NCBI GenBank assembly: GCA_900313675.1
Contig: OMSO01000002.1
Span: forward strand, 1-64,000
Reading direction: 5' to 3'
DNA: 64,000 nt
DNA from: an uncultured Fibrobacter sp.
Lineage (GTDB): Bacteria > Fibrobacterota > Fibrobacteria > Fibrobacterales > Fibrobacteraceae
Positions 44,287-54,800 of this stretch are shown piece by piece. The translations under genes were made by a program, and so were the position numbers. The notes beneath the pieces were generated by a model. The model was not told where the DNA came from. It saw nothing but the letters and a program-made list of their open reading frames with translations, and searched no databases. Position 1 is the first letter of the stretch. Each line of letters begins with the position of its first letter.

Positions 44287-46503
44287 CTATCTCTCCAGCC
44301 TAAAGAACACCGCGGCCAGGGGCGGGAGCTTGATGTTGAGGCTCCACTGGCGGTTCTGCCAGGGGATGTCCTGGGTCCAGACTTCGCCCAGGTTACCCAC
44401 GTTGGAGCCGCCGAACATTTCGGCATCGGTGTTGAAGATTTCTTTCCAGGCTCCGCGGGTGGGGGCGCCCAGGCGGTAGTCGTTGCGGACCACCGGCGTG
44501 AAGTTGAACACGCAGAGAATTTGATTCCCGTGGTCGTCCTTGCGGACAAAGGAAACGATGGAGTTGTCGGCGTCGTCGCACCAGATCCATTCGAAACCGG
44601 TGTGGTAGTGGTCGATTTCCCAGAAGGGCGAGTTTTCCTTGTACAGGTGGTTCAGCACCTTCACCATCTGCAGCAGTTTTCCGTGGCTGTCCCAGGTAAT
44701 CAGGTGCCAGTCCAGGGACTGCTTCTCGTTCCATTCCCGGAACTGCCCGAACTCGTTGCCCATAAAGTTCAGCACCTTGCCCGGGTGGGCGTACTGGAAG
44801 GCGTAGGTGAGGCGGAGGTTCGCGAACTTCTGCCAGTTGTCGCCGGGCATCTTGCCAAGCATTGAACCCTTGCCGTGTACCACCTCGTCGTGGCTGAACA
44901 CCTGGATGAAGTTTTCGCTGTAGGCGTACACCATGCTGAAGGTGAGCTGGTTGTGGTGGTACTTGCGGTGGATGGGCTCGTGCTGGATGTAACTCAGGAA
45001 GTCGTTCATCCAGCCCATGTTCCACTTGTAGTGGAAGCCGAGGCCGCCCTGCTCCGGCGGGCGGGTGATGCTGGGGAAGCTGGTGGATTCTTCGGCGATG
45101 AGGATGGCGTGAGGCGTGAGGCGGCCCATGATGCTGTTCAGGTGCTTCAGGAACTCGATGGTGTCGTAGTTGATGTTGCCGCCGTCCTTGTTGGGCACCC
45201 ATTCGCCGGGGCCCTTGCCGTAGTCCAGGTAGAGCATGGAGGCCACTGCATCTACGCGGAGGCCGTCGCAGTGGAATTCCTTGAGCCAGTACATGGCGTT
45301 CGCGATGAGGAAGTTCTTGACCTCGTTGCGGCCCAGGTTGAAGATGTAGGTGCCCCAGTGGGGGTGCTCGCCTTGGCGGGGGTCGGCGTGCTCGTAGCAG
45401 GCGGTGCCGTCAAAGCGGCCGAGCGCGTGGGCGTCTTTGGGGAAGTGGGCCGGAACCCAGTCCAGAATCACGCCGATTTCGTTCTGGTGGCACAGGTCCA
45501 CAAAGTGGCGGAACTGGTCGGGCGTGCCGTAGCGGCTGGTGGGGGAGTAGTAGCCCGTCACCTGGTAGCCCCAGGATTCGTCCAGCGGGTGTTCCGCCAG
45601 CGGCAAAAATTCCACGTGGGTGTAGCCCATCTCTTTGAGGTAGGGGATGAGGCGTTCGGAAAGTTCGTCCCAGTTGAGGAAGCGGTCGGGGTTCGCCGGG
45701 TCGCGCCTCCAGGAGCCGGCATGCACCTCGTAGATGTTCATGGGCGAACCGAAGACCTTGGTGGCCCAGTGCGTCTTCATGTAGAGTTCGTCGCCCCATT
45801 CGTAGCCGTCCAGGTGGGTGGTGATGGAGGCGGTGGCCGGGCGCACTTCGGAGAGTTTTGCCAGCGGGTCCACCTTCACGTGGAGGTTGCCGTCGGCGCC
45901 GTGGATTTCGAAGCGGTAGAGTTCGTTTTCGCCGATGGTCGGGATGAAGATTTCCCAGATGCCGGAGCTGCCCAGCATGCGCATCTGGTGGCGGCGTCCG
46001 TCCCAGCTGTTGAAACTGCCTACCACGGAGACGGCGCGGGCGTTGGGGGCCCAGACGGCGAACTGCACGCCCTTGAATCCCTGGTGTTCCACCAGGTTTG
46101 CGCCCAGCTTGCGGTAGAGTTCGTAGTGGGTGCCGGTCGAAATCAGGTGCCGGTCGAATTCGGAGAGCACCGGCTGGAAGGCGTAGGGGTCGGTGAGGGT
46201 GTATTCGTTGCCGTCGGCCTGCTTGATAATCAGGTTGTAGAAGAAGGGCTCGAATTCCATGTCAAGGATGGCTTCGTAAAAACCGGTGTCGCCCAGCTTG
46301 ACGAAGTCGAATTCCACCTCGCCGTCGCAGGACTCGCCCCGCACAAAGGACGCCTGGGGCTGGTAGGTGCGGATGACCGTCTTGATACCCTTGTCGGTTT
46401 CCAGCGGGTGGATGCCCAGCACCGAGAAGGGGTCACTGCAGTAAAAATCCCAAATGGGCAGCATCTGGTCGCGGGTCAGCGTGGTAAAATCATTCCAATC
46501 CAT
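44287..46503 (-). CDS. glgB: 1,4-alpha-glucan branching enzyme
   Basis: GlgB makes the alpha-1,6 branches of glycogen, the storage polymer of Fibrobacter. The 738-residue protein has an N-terminal CBM48 (HQGFKGVQFAVWAPNARAVSVVG), the GH13 barrel with nucleophile Asp in DGLRVDAVASMLYLDY, acid Glu in ILIAEESTS, and the third acid in FSHDEVVHGKGSM, and a C-terminal all-beta domain. AAAGGAG lies just upstream of ATG 46503; an in-frame extension to 46566 is unlikely to be used. The 263-bp AT-rich spacer to fmt holds divergent promoters and I see no other feature there. Confidence 0.97.
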   Translation of the reverse strand: MDWNDFTTLTRDQMLPIWDFYCSDPFSVLGIHPLETDKGIKTVIRTYQPQASFVRGESCDGEVEFDFVKLGDTGFYEAILDMEFEPFFYNLIIKQADGNEYTLTDPYAFQPVLSEFDRHLISTGTHYELYRKLGANLVEHQGFKGVQFAVWAPNARAVSVVGSFNSWDGRRHQMRMLGSSGIWEIFIPTIGENELYRFEIHGADGNLHVKVDPLAKLSEVRPATASITTHLDGYEWGDELYMKTHWATKVFGSPMNIYEVHAGSWRRDPANPDRFLNWDELSERLIPYLKEMGYTHVEFLPLAEHPLDESWGYQVTGYYSPTSRYGTPDQFRHFVDLCHQNEIGVILDWVPAHFPKDAHALGRFDGTACYEHADPRQGEHPHWGTYIFNLGRNEVKNFLIANAMYWLKEFHCDGLRVDAVASMLYLDYGKGPGEWVPNKDGGNINYDTIEFLKHLNSIMGRLTPHAILIAEESTSFPSITRPPEQGGLGFHYKWNMGWMNDFLSYIQHEPIHRKYHHNQLTFSMVYAYSENFIQVFSHDEVVHGKGSMLGKMPGDNWQKFANLRLTYAFQYAHPGKVLNFMGNEFGQFREWNEKQSLDWHLITWDSHGKLLQMVKVLNHLYKENSPFWEIDHYHTGFEWIWCDDADNSIVSFVRKDDHGNQILCVFNFTPVVRNDYRLGAPTRGAWKEIFNTDAEMFGGSNVGNLGEVWTQDIPWQNRQWSLNIKLPPLAAVFFRLER

Positions 46504-46766
46504 AAAAACTCCTTTTATTCGTTGTAAATATAAATTCTGGACGAAAAAAAAGAGTTTTTGTGCCAAAATTGAGGCGTTTTAGACTTGATTGTTTAAAATT
46601 CGGCGGATAAAAGTCAGAAAACATCTGTTTGATTGGCTGGAAATTAATTTGTTTGTGAAATGACAGCCAAGCGTTTTTTTCGATTTGGTATGTTTTTTGT
46701 CGAAAACAATCCCATTCTTTTTTGGGGTTGAAGAAGAAAAAAACTTGAATTTTTACATTTAACCCC

Positions 46767-47693
46767 ATGAAAGTCGTATTTATGGGAACGCCGGAATTTG
46801 CGGCCTGTTTTTTGAAGCATCTCAAGGAATGTGATTTTGCGGACGTGGTGGCTGTGGTGACACAGCCGGACCGGCCGGCAGGGCGTGGGCGCGTGCTAAC
46901 GCCGCCGCCAGTGAAACAACTAGCCCTCGAATTCGGGCTCCCTGTGCTGCAACCCACCGACCTGAAGGCCCCCGAATTCGAGGACGCCCTGCGGGCTTAC
47001 GGTGCGGACCTTTTCGTGGTGGTGGCCTACTCGATTTTGCCGAAGAACATTTTGGCCGTAGCGAAGTTCGGCGCCGTGAACGTTCACGGAAGTCTTTTGC
47101 CCAAGTACCGCGGTGCCGCCCCGGTGCAGCGGGCCATTGCTGACGGCCTTAAAGAAACGGGCGTGACGGTTTTCCGCCTGGACGAGAAGATGGACCACGG
47201 CCCGATTCTCGCCCAGCGTACGGTGGCCATTGACCATCAGGACACCACGGCGAGCCTGCTGGAAAAGATGGTGGCCCCCGGCTGTGAAGCCCTGGACGAT
47301 GCCATCCATCAGTTGCTGGAAGGTCGCGAGAAGGACCTGACGCAGGATCACGCACAGGCCAGCGGCGCTCCGAAACTGAAAAAGGAAGAAGGCCTGATTG
47401 ATTTTAATCTGCCTGCTGCCGTAATCCACAACAGGATCCGGGCCTTCAACCCCTGGCCCGGCGGATACGGAAAGCTGGGTGGCCGCATGGTTTATCTCCG
47501 CAAGACGGATACTCCGGAGAATGGCCCAAAACTATCCCCCGGTGCGGTGGAATTCAAGGATAACCGCTTTTACGTAGGTACGGGCGATGGCCTGCTAGAA
47601 GTTCTCGAGATTCAGGCCGAAGGCAAGAAGCCCATGCCGGTAGCCGACTTTATGTGGGGAATCCAGAACCGCGAAGGACTTTGCTTTTGCTAG
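46767..47693 (+). CDS. fmt: Methionyl-tRNA formyltransferase
   Basis: Fmt formylates initiator Met-tRNA. The 308-residue protein has KVVFMGTPEFAA at the start, the catalytic stretch NVHGSLLPKYRGAAPVQRAI, then GVTVFRLDEKMDHGPIL, and the C-terminal OB-fold domain (IHNRIRAFNPWPGGYG). It is followed by rsmB, a common fmt neighbour, whose reading frame opens inside fmt. Confidence 0.97.
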   Translation: MKVVFMGTPEFAACFLKHLKECDFADVVAVVTQPDRPAGRGRVLTPPPVKQLALEFGLPVLQPTDLKAPEFEDALRAYGADLFVVVAYSILPKNILAVAKFGAVNVHGSLLPKYRGAAPVQRAIADGLKETGVTVFRLDEKMDHGPILAQRTVAIDHQDTTASLLEKMVAPGCEALDDAIHQLLEGREKDLTQDHAQASGAPKLKKEEGLIDFNLPAAVIHNRIRAFNPWPGGYGKLGGRMVYLRKTDTPENGPKLSPGAVEFKDNRFYVGTGDGLLEVLEIQAEGKKPMPVADFMWGIQNREGLCFC

Positions 47694-47713
47694 AGGATTC
47701 CTTGATAGAGCGC

Positions 47714-49123
47714 ATGGACGCGTACCGGGTCCTTTTGTTGTGGCAAAAGGAAGGGACTTTTATCAAGGAAAGCGGGCTTTCGCCTTTTGCGATGGAACTT
47801 GCCCTGGGCGTGTGCCGCAGGCACCTGTACTTGCAGTATTTCATCAAGTCGCTGGTCAAAAAGAAGCCCTCCCTGGAAGTCTGCACCATTCTCGAAATGG
47901 GATTTTTCCAGATGTTCTTTATGGAGGTGCCGGACCACGCCGCCGTTTCGACAAGCGTGGAACTTTCAAAGGCGGCGAACCTTCAAGAAGGTTCCGCGCG
48001 GCTCGTGAACGCCGTGCTGCATGCCGCGCGCAGGTCCGGCTTGCCGCAGCTTCCTCCCCAGCGGGTGCGTCGCGTTTCCGTGGAAAATTCCGTTCCCGAA
48101 AGTCTGGTGCGCCGGTGGTTCGATATTTACGGAGCGGACCGTGCCGAAGCCCTTGCGAAGGCTACTCTGGAGCGCCCCTCCGAATGGCTCCGGGTGAACT
48201 TGCAGAAGACGACTGTAGAGAGTCTTGTGACAAAACTATTTGTCACCCTGGAGGGGTGTAACCCCGATAGGGTCCAAGAAGCGTTAGCCTCTGAATCCTC
48301 AAAGCGAAGCGACCTCATGCCTCAAAGCGCCGAAGGTGCGACCTCATACCTCTATGACCGTTACATCCAGGTTCCCGAAGGTGCAAAACTCAAGTCCATT
48401 CTGGAATTGGAATCTTTTGCTAACGGCGAATTCAGCCTGCAGAATCCTGCCGCCTATGAGGTGGTGAAACTGCTGGACCTGAAACCCGGCCAAAAAGTCT
48501 GGGACGCCTGTGCCGCCCCCGGAGGAAAGTCCGCGCTGATGGCCGAGATGGAACCGACTTTGGATATTCTGGCCAGTGATGTTTCGGAGTTCCGCGTAGA
48601 AAAGATGCAGGACTTGCTGGACCGTCTGGGCCTTGTGAACGTGCATCTCGAATGCATCGACGCGCTTTCGCCTCAATTGCCTGTCACCCTGGAGGAGCAA
48701 CGCTCCGATAGGGTCCAAGAAGCGCTAGCCTCTGAATCCTCAAAGCGAAGCGACCTCATACCCCAAAGCACCGAAGGTGCGACCTCAAACCTATTTGACC
48801 GCATCCTCCTGGACGTCCCTTGCAGCAATATGGGGGTCATCGCCCGCCGTCCGGAATCGAAATACCGCATTACGCCGGAGTCCGTGAAGGAACTTGCGGA
48901 ACTGCAGTCCAGGTTGCTTGCCTCGGCGTCGCAGGCGCTGAAGGTGGGTGGCATTCTGGTCTATGCCACCTGCAGCCCCGACCCCATGGAAACGACCCAG
49001 GTGGTGAACCGCTTTGTCAAGGAACATCCTGAATTCGAGAAGGTGGGGGAGCCGGTGTACCCCGGTGCAGAGGATTCCCGCCTGGACGGATTTTTTGCCC
49101 AGGCCCTGAGGCGAAAGGGGTAG
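47714..49123 (+). CDS. rsmB: 16S rRNA m5C967 methyltransferase RsmB, with two 35-residue repeat insertions
   Basis: RsmB methylates C967 of 16S rRNA. It has the NusB-like N-terminal domain, the SAM loop DACAAPGGKSAL, motif IV as DVPCSNMG (usually DAPCSGTG) and YATCSPDPMET. Two inserts, residues 177-211 and 324-358 from this start, are 35 residues each and identical at 29 positions (VTLE....DRVQEALASESS ... KRSDL.PQS.EGATS). They are translated from family B plus family C repeats. The first sits before the N-terminal part of the catalytic domain, the second just before FDRILLDVPCS, so both fall in loops. Start: ATG 47714 is preferred; the frame is open further upstream. Confidence 0.94.
   Translation: MDAYRVLLLWQKEGTFIKESGLSPFAMELALGVCRRHLYLQYFIKSLVKKKPSLEVCTILEMGFFQMFFMEVPDHAAVSTSVELSKAANLQEGSARLVNAVLHAARRSGLPQLPPQRVRRVSVENSVPESLVRRWFDIYGADRAEALAKATLERPSEWLRVNLQKTTVESLVTKLFVTLEGCNPDRVQEALASESSKRSDLMPQSAEGATSYLYDRYIQVPEGAKLKSILELESFANGEFSLQNPAAYEVVKLLDLKPGQKVWDACAAPGGKSALMAEMEPTLDILASDVSEFRVEKMQDLLDRLGLVNVHLECIDALSPQLPVTLEEQRSDRVQEALASESSKRSDLIPQSTEGATSNLFDRILLDVPCSNMGVIARRPESKYRITPESVKELAELQSRLLASASQALKVGGILVYATCSPDPMETTQVVNRFVKEHPEFEKVGEPVYPGAEDSRLDGFFAQALRRKG
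48241..48350. repeat. Family B plus two family C stem-loops, first copy in rsmB
   Basis: Family B: GTCACCCTGGAG-GGGT GTA ACCCC-GATAGGGTCC. Then family C twice: CCTCAAAG-CGAAG-CGACCTCAT and CCTCAAAG-CGCCGAAGGTG-CGACCTCATACC. 110 bp, length compatible with the frame. Confidence 0.85.
48682..48790. repeat. Family B plus two family C stem-loops, second copy in rsmB
   Basis: The same order as the first copy, but the family B core is GAGC AAC GCTC and the second family C core is GCACC GAA GGTGC. The changed arms still pair. Confidence 0.85.
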
Positions 49124-49126
49124 CGA

Positions 49127-49765
49127 ATGTTTGTTTGGATGAAAACCATAGTCCTGGTTCTTGCGGTTGCCGGTTTTGCCTTGGCACAGTCCTTGCCTGA
49201 TTCGTCAAATGTTCAGCCCTTGCCCGATTCAACAAAAACTCAGGACGTGGCCTTTTCCAACCTCTACGTTTCTATCGAAGGTGGTGAGAAATACCCCTTT
49301 GGCGACTTGGTGGACGCAGTCAACAATACTTTTTATGCGGGTCTGGGAATTCGTTATACCTACTGGGAGGATTTTGACGGAATCGTTCTTTTCCAGTACG
49401 CCTATTTTGAACCTCACGGAAAAATTCCTCGCATTAACGGCGTTCACGAGGCCAGCGGAAAACTGGGGCTGGATTACCGTTGGCGCCTGATTTCGCCCAT
49501 CGCTTTTGGAGCCGGGTTTCTTTGCAATTGGACCCGGGCCGATTATGAAGGCGACAAGGAAGACTTTGATTTTGGTCATGACCCTGGGGCGACATTGACG
49601 GACAACGAAACAGAATTCGGTTGGTTTGCCCGCCTAAATTTGCCGGTTTTCACATTGAATAATTACCGTGCGGGCTTGAACGTGCTTTGGGAGCAGGTAT
49701 GGACCCTGCCGGAGCGCTCCAACATGCTGTCCGTTGGACTCTACGTCGAAAGGAGGATTTGGTAA
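49127..49765 (+). CDS. Outer-membrane beta-barrel-like protein, 212 residues
   Basis: An exported protein (signal peptide ending GFALA) with a short Pro/Asp/Ser linker and then barrel-like strands (FYAGLGIRYTYWEDFDGIVLFQYAYF; GKLGLDYRWRLISPIAFGAGF), ending NMLSVGLYVERRIW. GGGG seven bases upstream supports ATG 49127. Its stop overlaps the next start (TAATG), so the two are a pair. Confidence 0.75.
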   Translation: MFVWMKTIVLVLAVAGFALAQSLPDSSNVQPLPDSTKTQDVAFSNLYVSIEGGEKYPFGDLVDAVNNTFYAGLGIRYTYWEDFDGIVLFQYAYFEPHGKIPRINGVHEASGKLGLDYRWRLISPIAFGAGFLCNWTRADYEGDKEDFDFGHDPGATLTDNETEFGWFARLNLPVFTLNNYRAGLNVLWEQVWTLPERSNMLSVGLYVERRIW

Positions 49766-51477
49766 TGTTCTCCTTTGTAAGCAGAGCCACTTTGATGAAA
49801 ATTGCTAGTGCGGTTATGTTCTGCGCTATTGCCACCGTTGCTGCCGTCGATGCCGAAATGGAAGGCATGGAAGTGGATCAACGGGACGACGGAACGTTCC
49901 TGGTCGGTAGCCCCACCTTCTATTTTGACCGTGCCCTCGGCAGTGGTGGACTCCATTCCGAAAGTGAACTATGGAGTCCTTCAAAAATCAGGCAGCGCCT
50001 GTTGTTCAGCCGCCTGTCCGTCTTGCCCAGTTGGGACGTGTTGCCGCCATTGGTCTGGCTCAAGACCGGAAACGAACTGGGTGACCTGATTTACCAGGAT
50101 TTTATCACCACCGAAGATAGACCCAAGAACAGGACCCCTATTTTGGAAGGTGGTTTCCGTAGCCCCAGTTTCAAGGGATTCTGGGTGACGGCCCGGGGTT
50201 TCCAGGACGACCATTTTTCTACAAGGACATTTTCTTATCGAAAAAAAATGGTAGATAGCGAGTTCGCCCTTTTCGGCGAGAACTATCCCATGTTCAGCTC
50301 CGTGTATGCGGGGGCAGGTTATACAGGTTCCCAGTTGAACGTGTCCGCCCTGGCAGGGGAGGAATACCTGTGGCTCTTCTACGAAAGTTCCCGCTGGATT
50401 CCCGTGCATTACAAGCCGAGGGTGGAAACCCGCCTGGACTATGGAAAGTTGGCCGCTACCGTCGTTTACGAGGATGCCGAGTATCAGAACAAGAAAAAGA
50501 AGGAGACGGGCAGCCGTAAGGAATGGAACGGTTCCTTGCGCTACGGCTGCGGGGATGCCTGCCGCAAGGGATTCTTGCATCTTTCCGCAGGAGTGGCCTT
50601 CCGGGCAGTCGATGACGACGGCACGGTTTACAGTTCCCTGGAAGATGACCGTGTGCTGCTCCCCTTTATGGAAATGCAGTTCAGGGTAGGGAACCGCTTT
50701 GCGGCCCGCGCTTCCTTCGCGGTAAACGACAGGGACTGGCTGGTGCAGGACAGCATAGAGTTCAGTCCTGCCGTTCCCTCGAAATCGGGAATAACCCTGG
50801 GCGTGAAAAACATTTCGGGAACCCGCCTGAACCCTATGGCAGATACCAGGGAGTTCTTTGACGGCGACACCATCTCCTTGACGGCGGACGGCCGGATGGA
50901 CTTGGTGCAGGGATATGCAGCCTTCACGGATACCGTGGGCAATCTGGAAATGGGTGGTCGCGGGAGTTTCTGGGCGGAATACGGTGCAGAAACTTTCGAC
51001 GTAGAGAAATACGTGGTGGACGACATCATGGTTTATCGCCATGGCGACATAGGCCGTATCAACGATTGGATCAAGGGCGTGACCGGGGAACTCTGGATGA
51101 GCATTTGGTACAAGGAAATGTTCGTTTTCAAGGCGCTGGGCGGTTTCGAGCGGATCGACGGCGAAGAAAAACGTTTCGAGGTAACTCCTGCGGAATATTT
51201 TGCGTCGTTCTCAGCGGACTGGCTCTTGCGAAAGAGCTTCAGGATTTCCCATTCCTTGCGCTACAGGAGTGACGCCCAATGGAACTTGCGGAGCCGCGAC
51301 CCGATGGTCATCAAGGGCGACTGGTTCTGGGACGCCACTTTCGAACAGCAATTCCCCAAACAGGGACTTTACCTGACAGGAACATTGCTTCACGTGATTG
51401 GCGACGAAGTGGTGGAAACGCCTAACGGCGCCGAAAACCACCTACGGTTTGTCTGTACGGTGAAGAAGACGTTCTAG
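49765..51477 (+). CDS. Large outer-membrane protein, function unknown
   Basis: A 570-residue exported protein with signal peptide, rich in aromatic alternating strands (FWVTARGFQDDHFSTRTFSY; LEMGGRGSFWAEYG; HLRFVCTVKKTF at the end), so probably a beta-barrel of 16 or more strands. AGGAGG precedes ATG 49765. Coupled to the preceding smaller barrel gene. The decayed mutY fragment begins four bases after its stop codon. Confidence 0.75.
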   Translation: MFSFVSRATLMKIASAVMFCAIATVAAVDAEMEGMEVDQRDDGTFLVGSPTFYFDRALGSGGLHSESELWSPSKIRQRLLFSRLSVLPSWDVLPPLVWLKTGNELGDLIYQDFITTEDRPKNRTPILEGGFRSPSFKGFWVTARGFQDDHFSTRTFSYRKKMVDSEFALFGENYPMFSSVYAGAGYTGSQLNVSALAGEEYLWLFYESSRWIPVHYKPRVETRLDYGKLAATVVYEDAEYQNKKKKETGSRKEWNGSLRYGCGDACRKGFLHLSAGVAFRAVDDDGTVYSSLEDDRVLLPFMEMQFRVGNRFAARASFAVNDRDWLVQDSIEFSPAVPSKSGITLGVKNISGTRLNPMADTREFFDGDTISLTADGRMDLVQGYAAFTDTVGNLEMGGRGSFWAEYGAETFDVEKYVVDDIMVYRHGDIGRINDWIKGVTGELWMSIWYKEMFVFKALGGFERIDGEEKRFEVTPAEYFASFSADWLLRKSFRISHSLRYRSDAQWNLRSRDPMVIKGDWFWDATFEQQFPKQGLYLTGTLLHVIGDEVVETPNGAENHLRFVCTVKKTF

Positions 51478-51480
51478 CGC

Positions 51481-51757
51481 TTTCAAACTAAAGCTGTTGG
51501 CGAAAAATTCTTTTGCCTTTTCTAACGTAACTCACCGAATGTCTGGTGCCGTGCGCTTGGGGGCTTTTGTACTGAGCAAAATGTAGAGCACGTCGCATTC
51601 CATCTTGTGGACGGTAATGCTGTGACGGAACTTGCCGATGTTCTCGACGGACAGGACCTTGTCGGCATCGATGTAGCGTTCCGCCTGGGCGGGGAGGCCG
51701 GCGGTGGCGTTTCGCGGGCTTTCAAAGTGTGGGAGGGTGAACTGGTTCTTGAAGAAT
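51481..51757 (-). pseudogene. Decayed 3' end of mutY
   Basis: On the minus strand this reads FFKNQFTLPHFESPRNATAG ... LPAQAERYIDADKVLSVENI ... GKFRHSITVHKMECDVLYIL, nearly the same as residues about 280-355 of the intact MutY at 56692. The stretch 51590-51756 differs from 56820-56985 at only a few bases. Beyond it the two diverge, and codon TGA at 51532-51534 replaces the expected tryptophan, after which VTLEKAKEFFANSFSLKAL still continues in frame. Similarity stops abruptly at GAAGAA (51756). Confidence 0.85.
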
Positions 51758-51826
51758 TGTCTATATTTGGCGTACCTCTAATTCTGCTTAACTGCACTGA
51801 AAGAACATATTGTAAAGAATCTGAAA

Positions 51827-54800
51827 ATGAATAAAATCTTTTTATTTGCTTTTGTGGCTTTTTCCATTGTATCTGCTGAAGTTGATTACGACAATGCGAT
51901 AAAGATGTACAAAAATCTTCCTGAAGAAGCCGAGGATCTTGATAGTTATCTAAAATGGTTGGAACCTTATGACCAGTCATATCTACCTTATGAAAAATGT
52001 AGTGAGGTGACGAATTTAAAAGTCGTAAAAATAGAGGAAAAGGTAAAATACTATTACGATCACAAAGATGGTATATTGGATACAAGACATTATTACGCCC
52101 TTGTTAGCATTGTTCGAATAACTTATAATGTTACATGTTTGAATAAATTATCTTATGAGGGTGTTCAATATCTTTTTAGTGATCCCAAAAAGATAGATGG
52201 CTCTATTGCTCAAGACGATGATGTTTTAAAACGTTTTAAAGCCCATGTCCATGATTTTGAAGATAAAACATTGGATTGTTTGAATGAGAAAGGTGTTTTC
52301 TACGATAAAACTAGGGAGTATCGATTTAACAATTATGATGTCTTTGATAGGTCGGCGCTAATTGAATATTGGAAAAATTTGAATGTTCCCTACCCCCATT
52401 GGGTGTATATCCCGGGTCCAAGTAGGTTGTCCCGCCCCGTTGTATTTGTTCACGGATTGAATGACGATTATACAACCTGGGGCGTCGAACCTTTGGTTGA
52501 TAAGGGTGAAAAAGGTGTAAATAAGAGTGACGAAAAATTCCAAAATGGATTGGTGAAATCATACGATAATGGTTCTGCACCTGATATTTTAGCTAGATAC
52601 TTAAATATTGATAATGGAGAAAAAAGCATTAATCATAACGGGATATATTTTTTTCAGGCTCCGGGAAATGTTGAAAACGGTAAATGGAGAGATGCCAAAC
52701 CACATTGGAACGGGGCAAATGGAGATAATTCCCAGTCTAGCAAGCTGTATCAGCGCTTGATAGAAGTGTTGGACGATTTTTATGCTGATTCAAATCTAGA
52801 ATGGCGAAAACGCCCTGAATTAGTCGTTGACATTGTTGCACACAGTCAGGGCGGCCTTGTCGTCCGCGAAATGTTACGGGGACTCCGGGCAGAAGGTGTA
52901 GATACGTCATGTAGCAATCCTGCCAATCACATACGAAAACTCGTTACTGTCGATACTCCACATTTAGGGGCGGCTACGGCTGCAAGGAGTTCTGAAGACA
53001 TTAGAACAGAATATCCGGGCTTGGGCAAGTTGATTGACGACTTGAACGACTATGCTTCTGGAGACCCCACAAACCACCCGTTGATGAATATTAAGATAGG
53101 GGTGGACTATCTTAGCCCGATGATTCCTTTGATTTCCGGTGCGGCTGCAGGGGTTGTGGGTGGTGCATTGGGCTTTTTGGGCATAGCTGTGCCTGTTGCT
53201 TCAAGTGTGCCTACAGTGACAGCCACTGCTGGAGCTGCAGGTGCTGTTGTAGTTACTGCCGCTGCTACTGGTGTTGCTACCGCATCTGTATTCGAATATA
53301 ATATTTATACAGTAGGACCTTTTTTAGGACCTTATAAAATAGGGCTCAACATGGACCCGCTTGGACCGGGAAGTTTTGATGTTCCATATTCCATAGAACT
53401 AGACCCCTTGGATGATTATCGCAACATGGCAACTGAAAATAGAATCTTGGGTGATTATTTATATAATAAGGATAAATTTATAACAGATTTGAATTATGGG
53501 TCAAACGGAGAATCTTATCCAAGATTGCCCAATGGAAAGAGGCTGGTTATCTTGCCGTTATATTCAGGCGATGTTTCCATGGTGGTTGTAGAAATGCTGA
53601 AACAGTACGACGAGGCTTTAAAAATAAAGTGTCCCGAAGTGTCTAAAGATGAACAGGAAGCCTGCGTCGCATTGGATGTGTATCTACAGACTATGGCCGA
53701 TAGAATTTCAAGGGCTTATACCCGCAAAACAATAGACGTAGAAATAGATCCAAACGATACCCTATTGACCATATTGAACGACATTCGGGAAACCTGGCTT
53801 ACGAATAGCGACCTGATTGTAGAAGTTGAAAGTCAAAAGTATGAAAGTAAAAGTTTAGGCATATCACATAAAGATATTCCTGAATTGGAAGAAAGCCGTT
53901 CCTACTTGCTTCACGACGCCTTGGCGCCCGATGAACCTGTTGCCCATTTAAGTATTCCTGGAGCGGTGCCCGCAACCCGTCAGGGATTGGATATTGCCTG
54001 TGCCTTGGATTTATGTTGTGATTCCCTGCTCGCGGAAAAAGCCGGTGTGAAGATGATTTATTTGAATAATGGAAGTGTCGGCATGACGGGAGACTTCGAT
54101 GTTGCACCGATTTTCTTGAGTAAAGGAGTGCAGGGCATACGGGTGTCGGATGGAGCGAATTTGTTAGAGGCCATATATGAGCCGGGCGTTGGCTCCTATG
54201 TAAACTACACCGACAAGGATGGTAATTTACAACATGATATGATACTTCAAGCGAATATTTCCACTAATCCTCGGTTACAAAGGGTTGGCCAAAGTATTTC
54301 GGCGAAATTTATAAATTATTCGGGAAAAGTCTTCTCCAAAGATTATACGATGTCGGGAATAAATTCCAATGTCACTCTCTCCATTATAGGGGAAGAAGGA
54401 GCGTCTTTGCCCGCAGTGATGCCTGGTGTAGGGAATGTCAGTGATTTAAATACACAGGTTGCTCCAACTTCTTCAAAATCTTGGGAAACGAAGAAAAATG
54501 TTTTTGTAATGCACCGAGAAGCGAGGGGCGATTATGAAAGTAATACATCCCGACCAAGATTTCTTGTTGCAAACGTTTCTGACAAGAATATAGAAGGTTT
54601 TAAGGTGGCATACTACTTTACGGCGGACCCTGCAAGGAACCCTAAAGTTGTGATTGACTATCCCAAGATTCCTGTGACTCTAGAGAATTTGGGCGGCGAC
54701 CAATGGCGGTTTGTGCTTGACGCAAGCGATTCCGTCTTGAACGCGATGTCCGTGTCTCCCAGTTTAGACGGCTGGCAAATACGACTCTACTACGAAAGAG

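Noticed and set aside
51522-52085. 187-codon minus-strand frame across the mutY fragment and into the hydrolase gene
   Set aside because: It is not the mutY frame, crosses the junction, and is contradicted by the strong plus-strand hydrolase gene.
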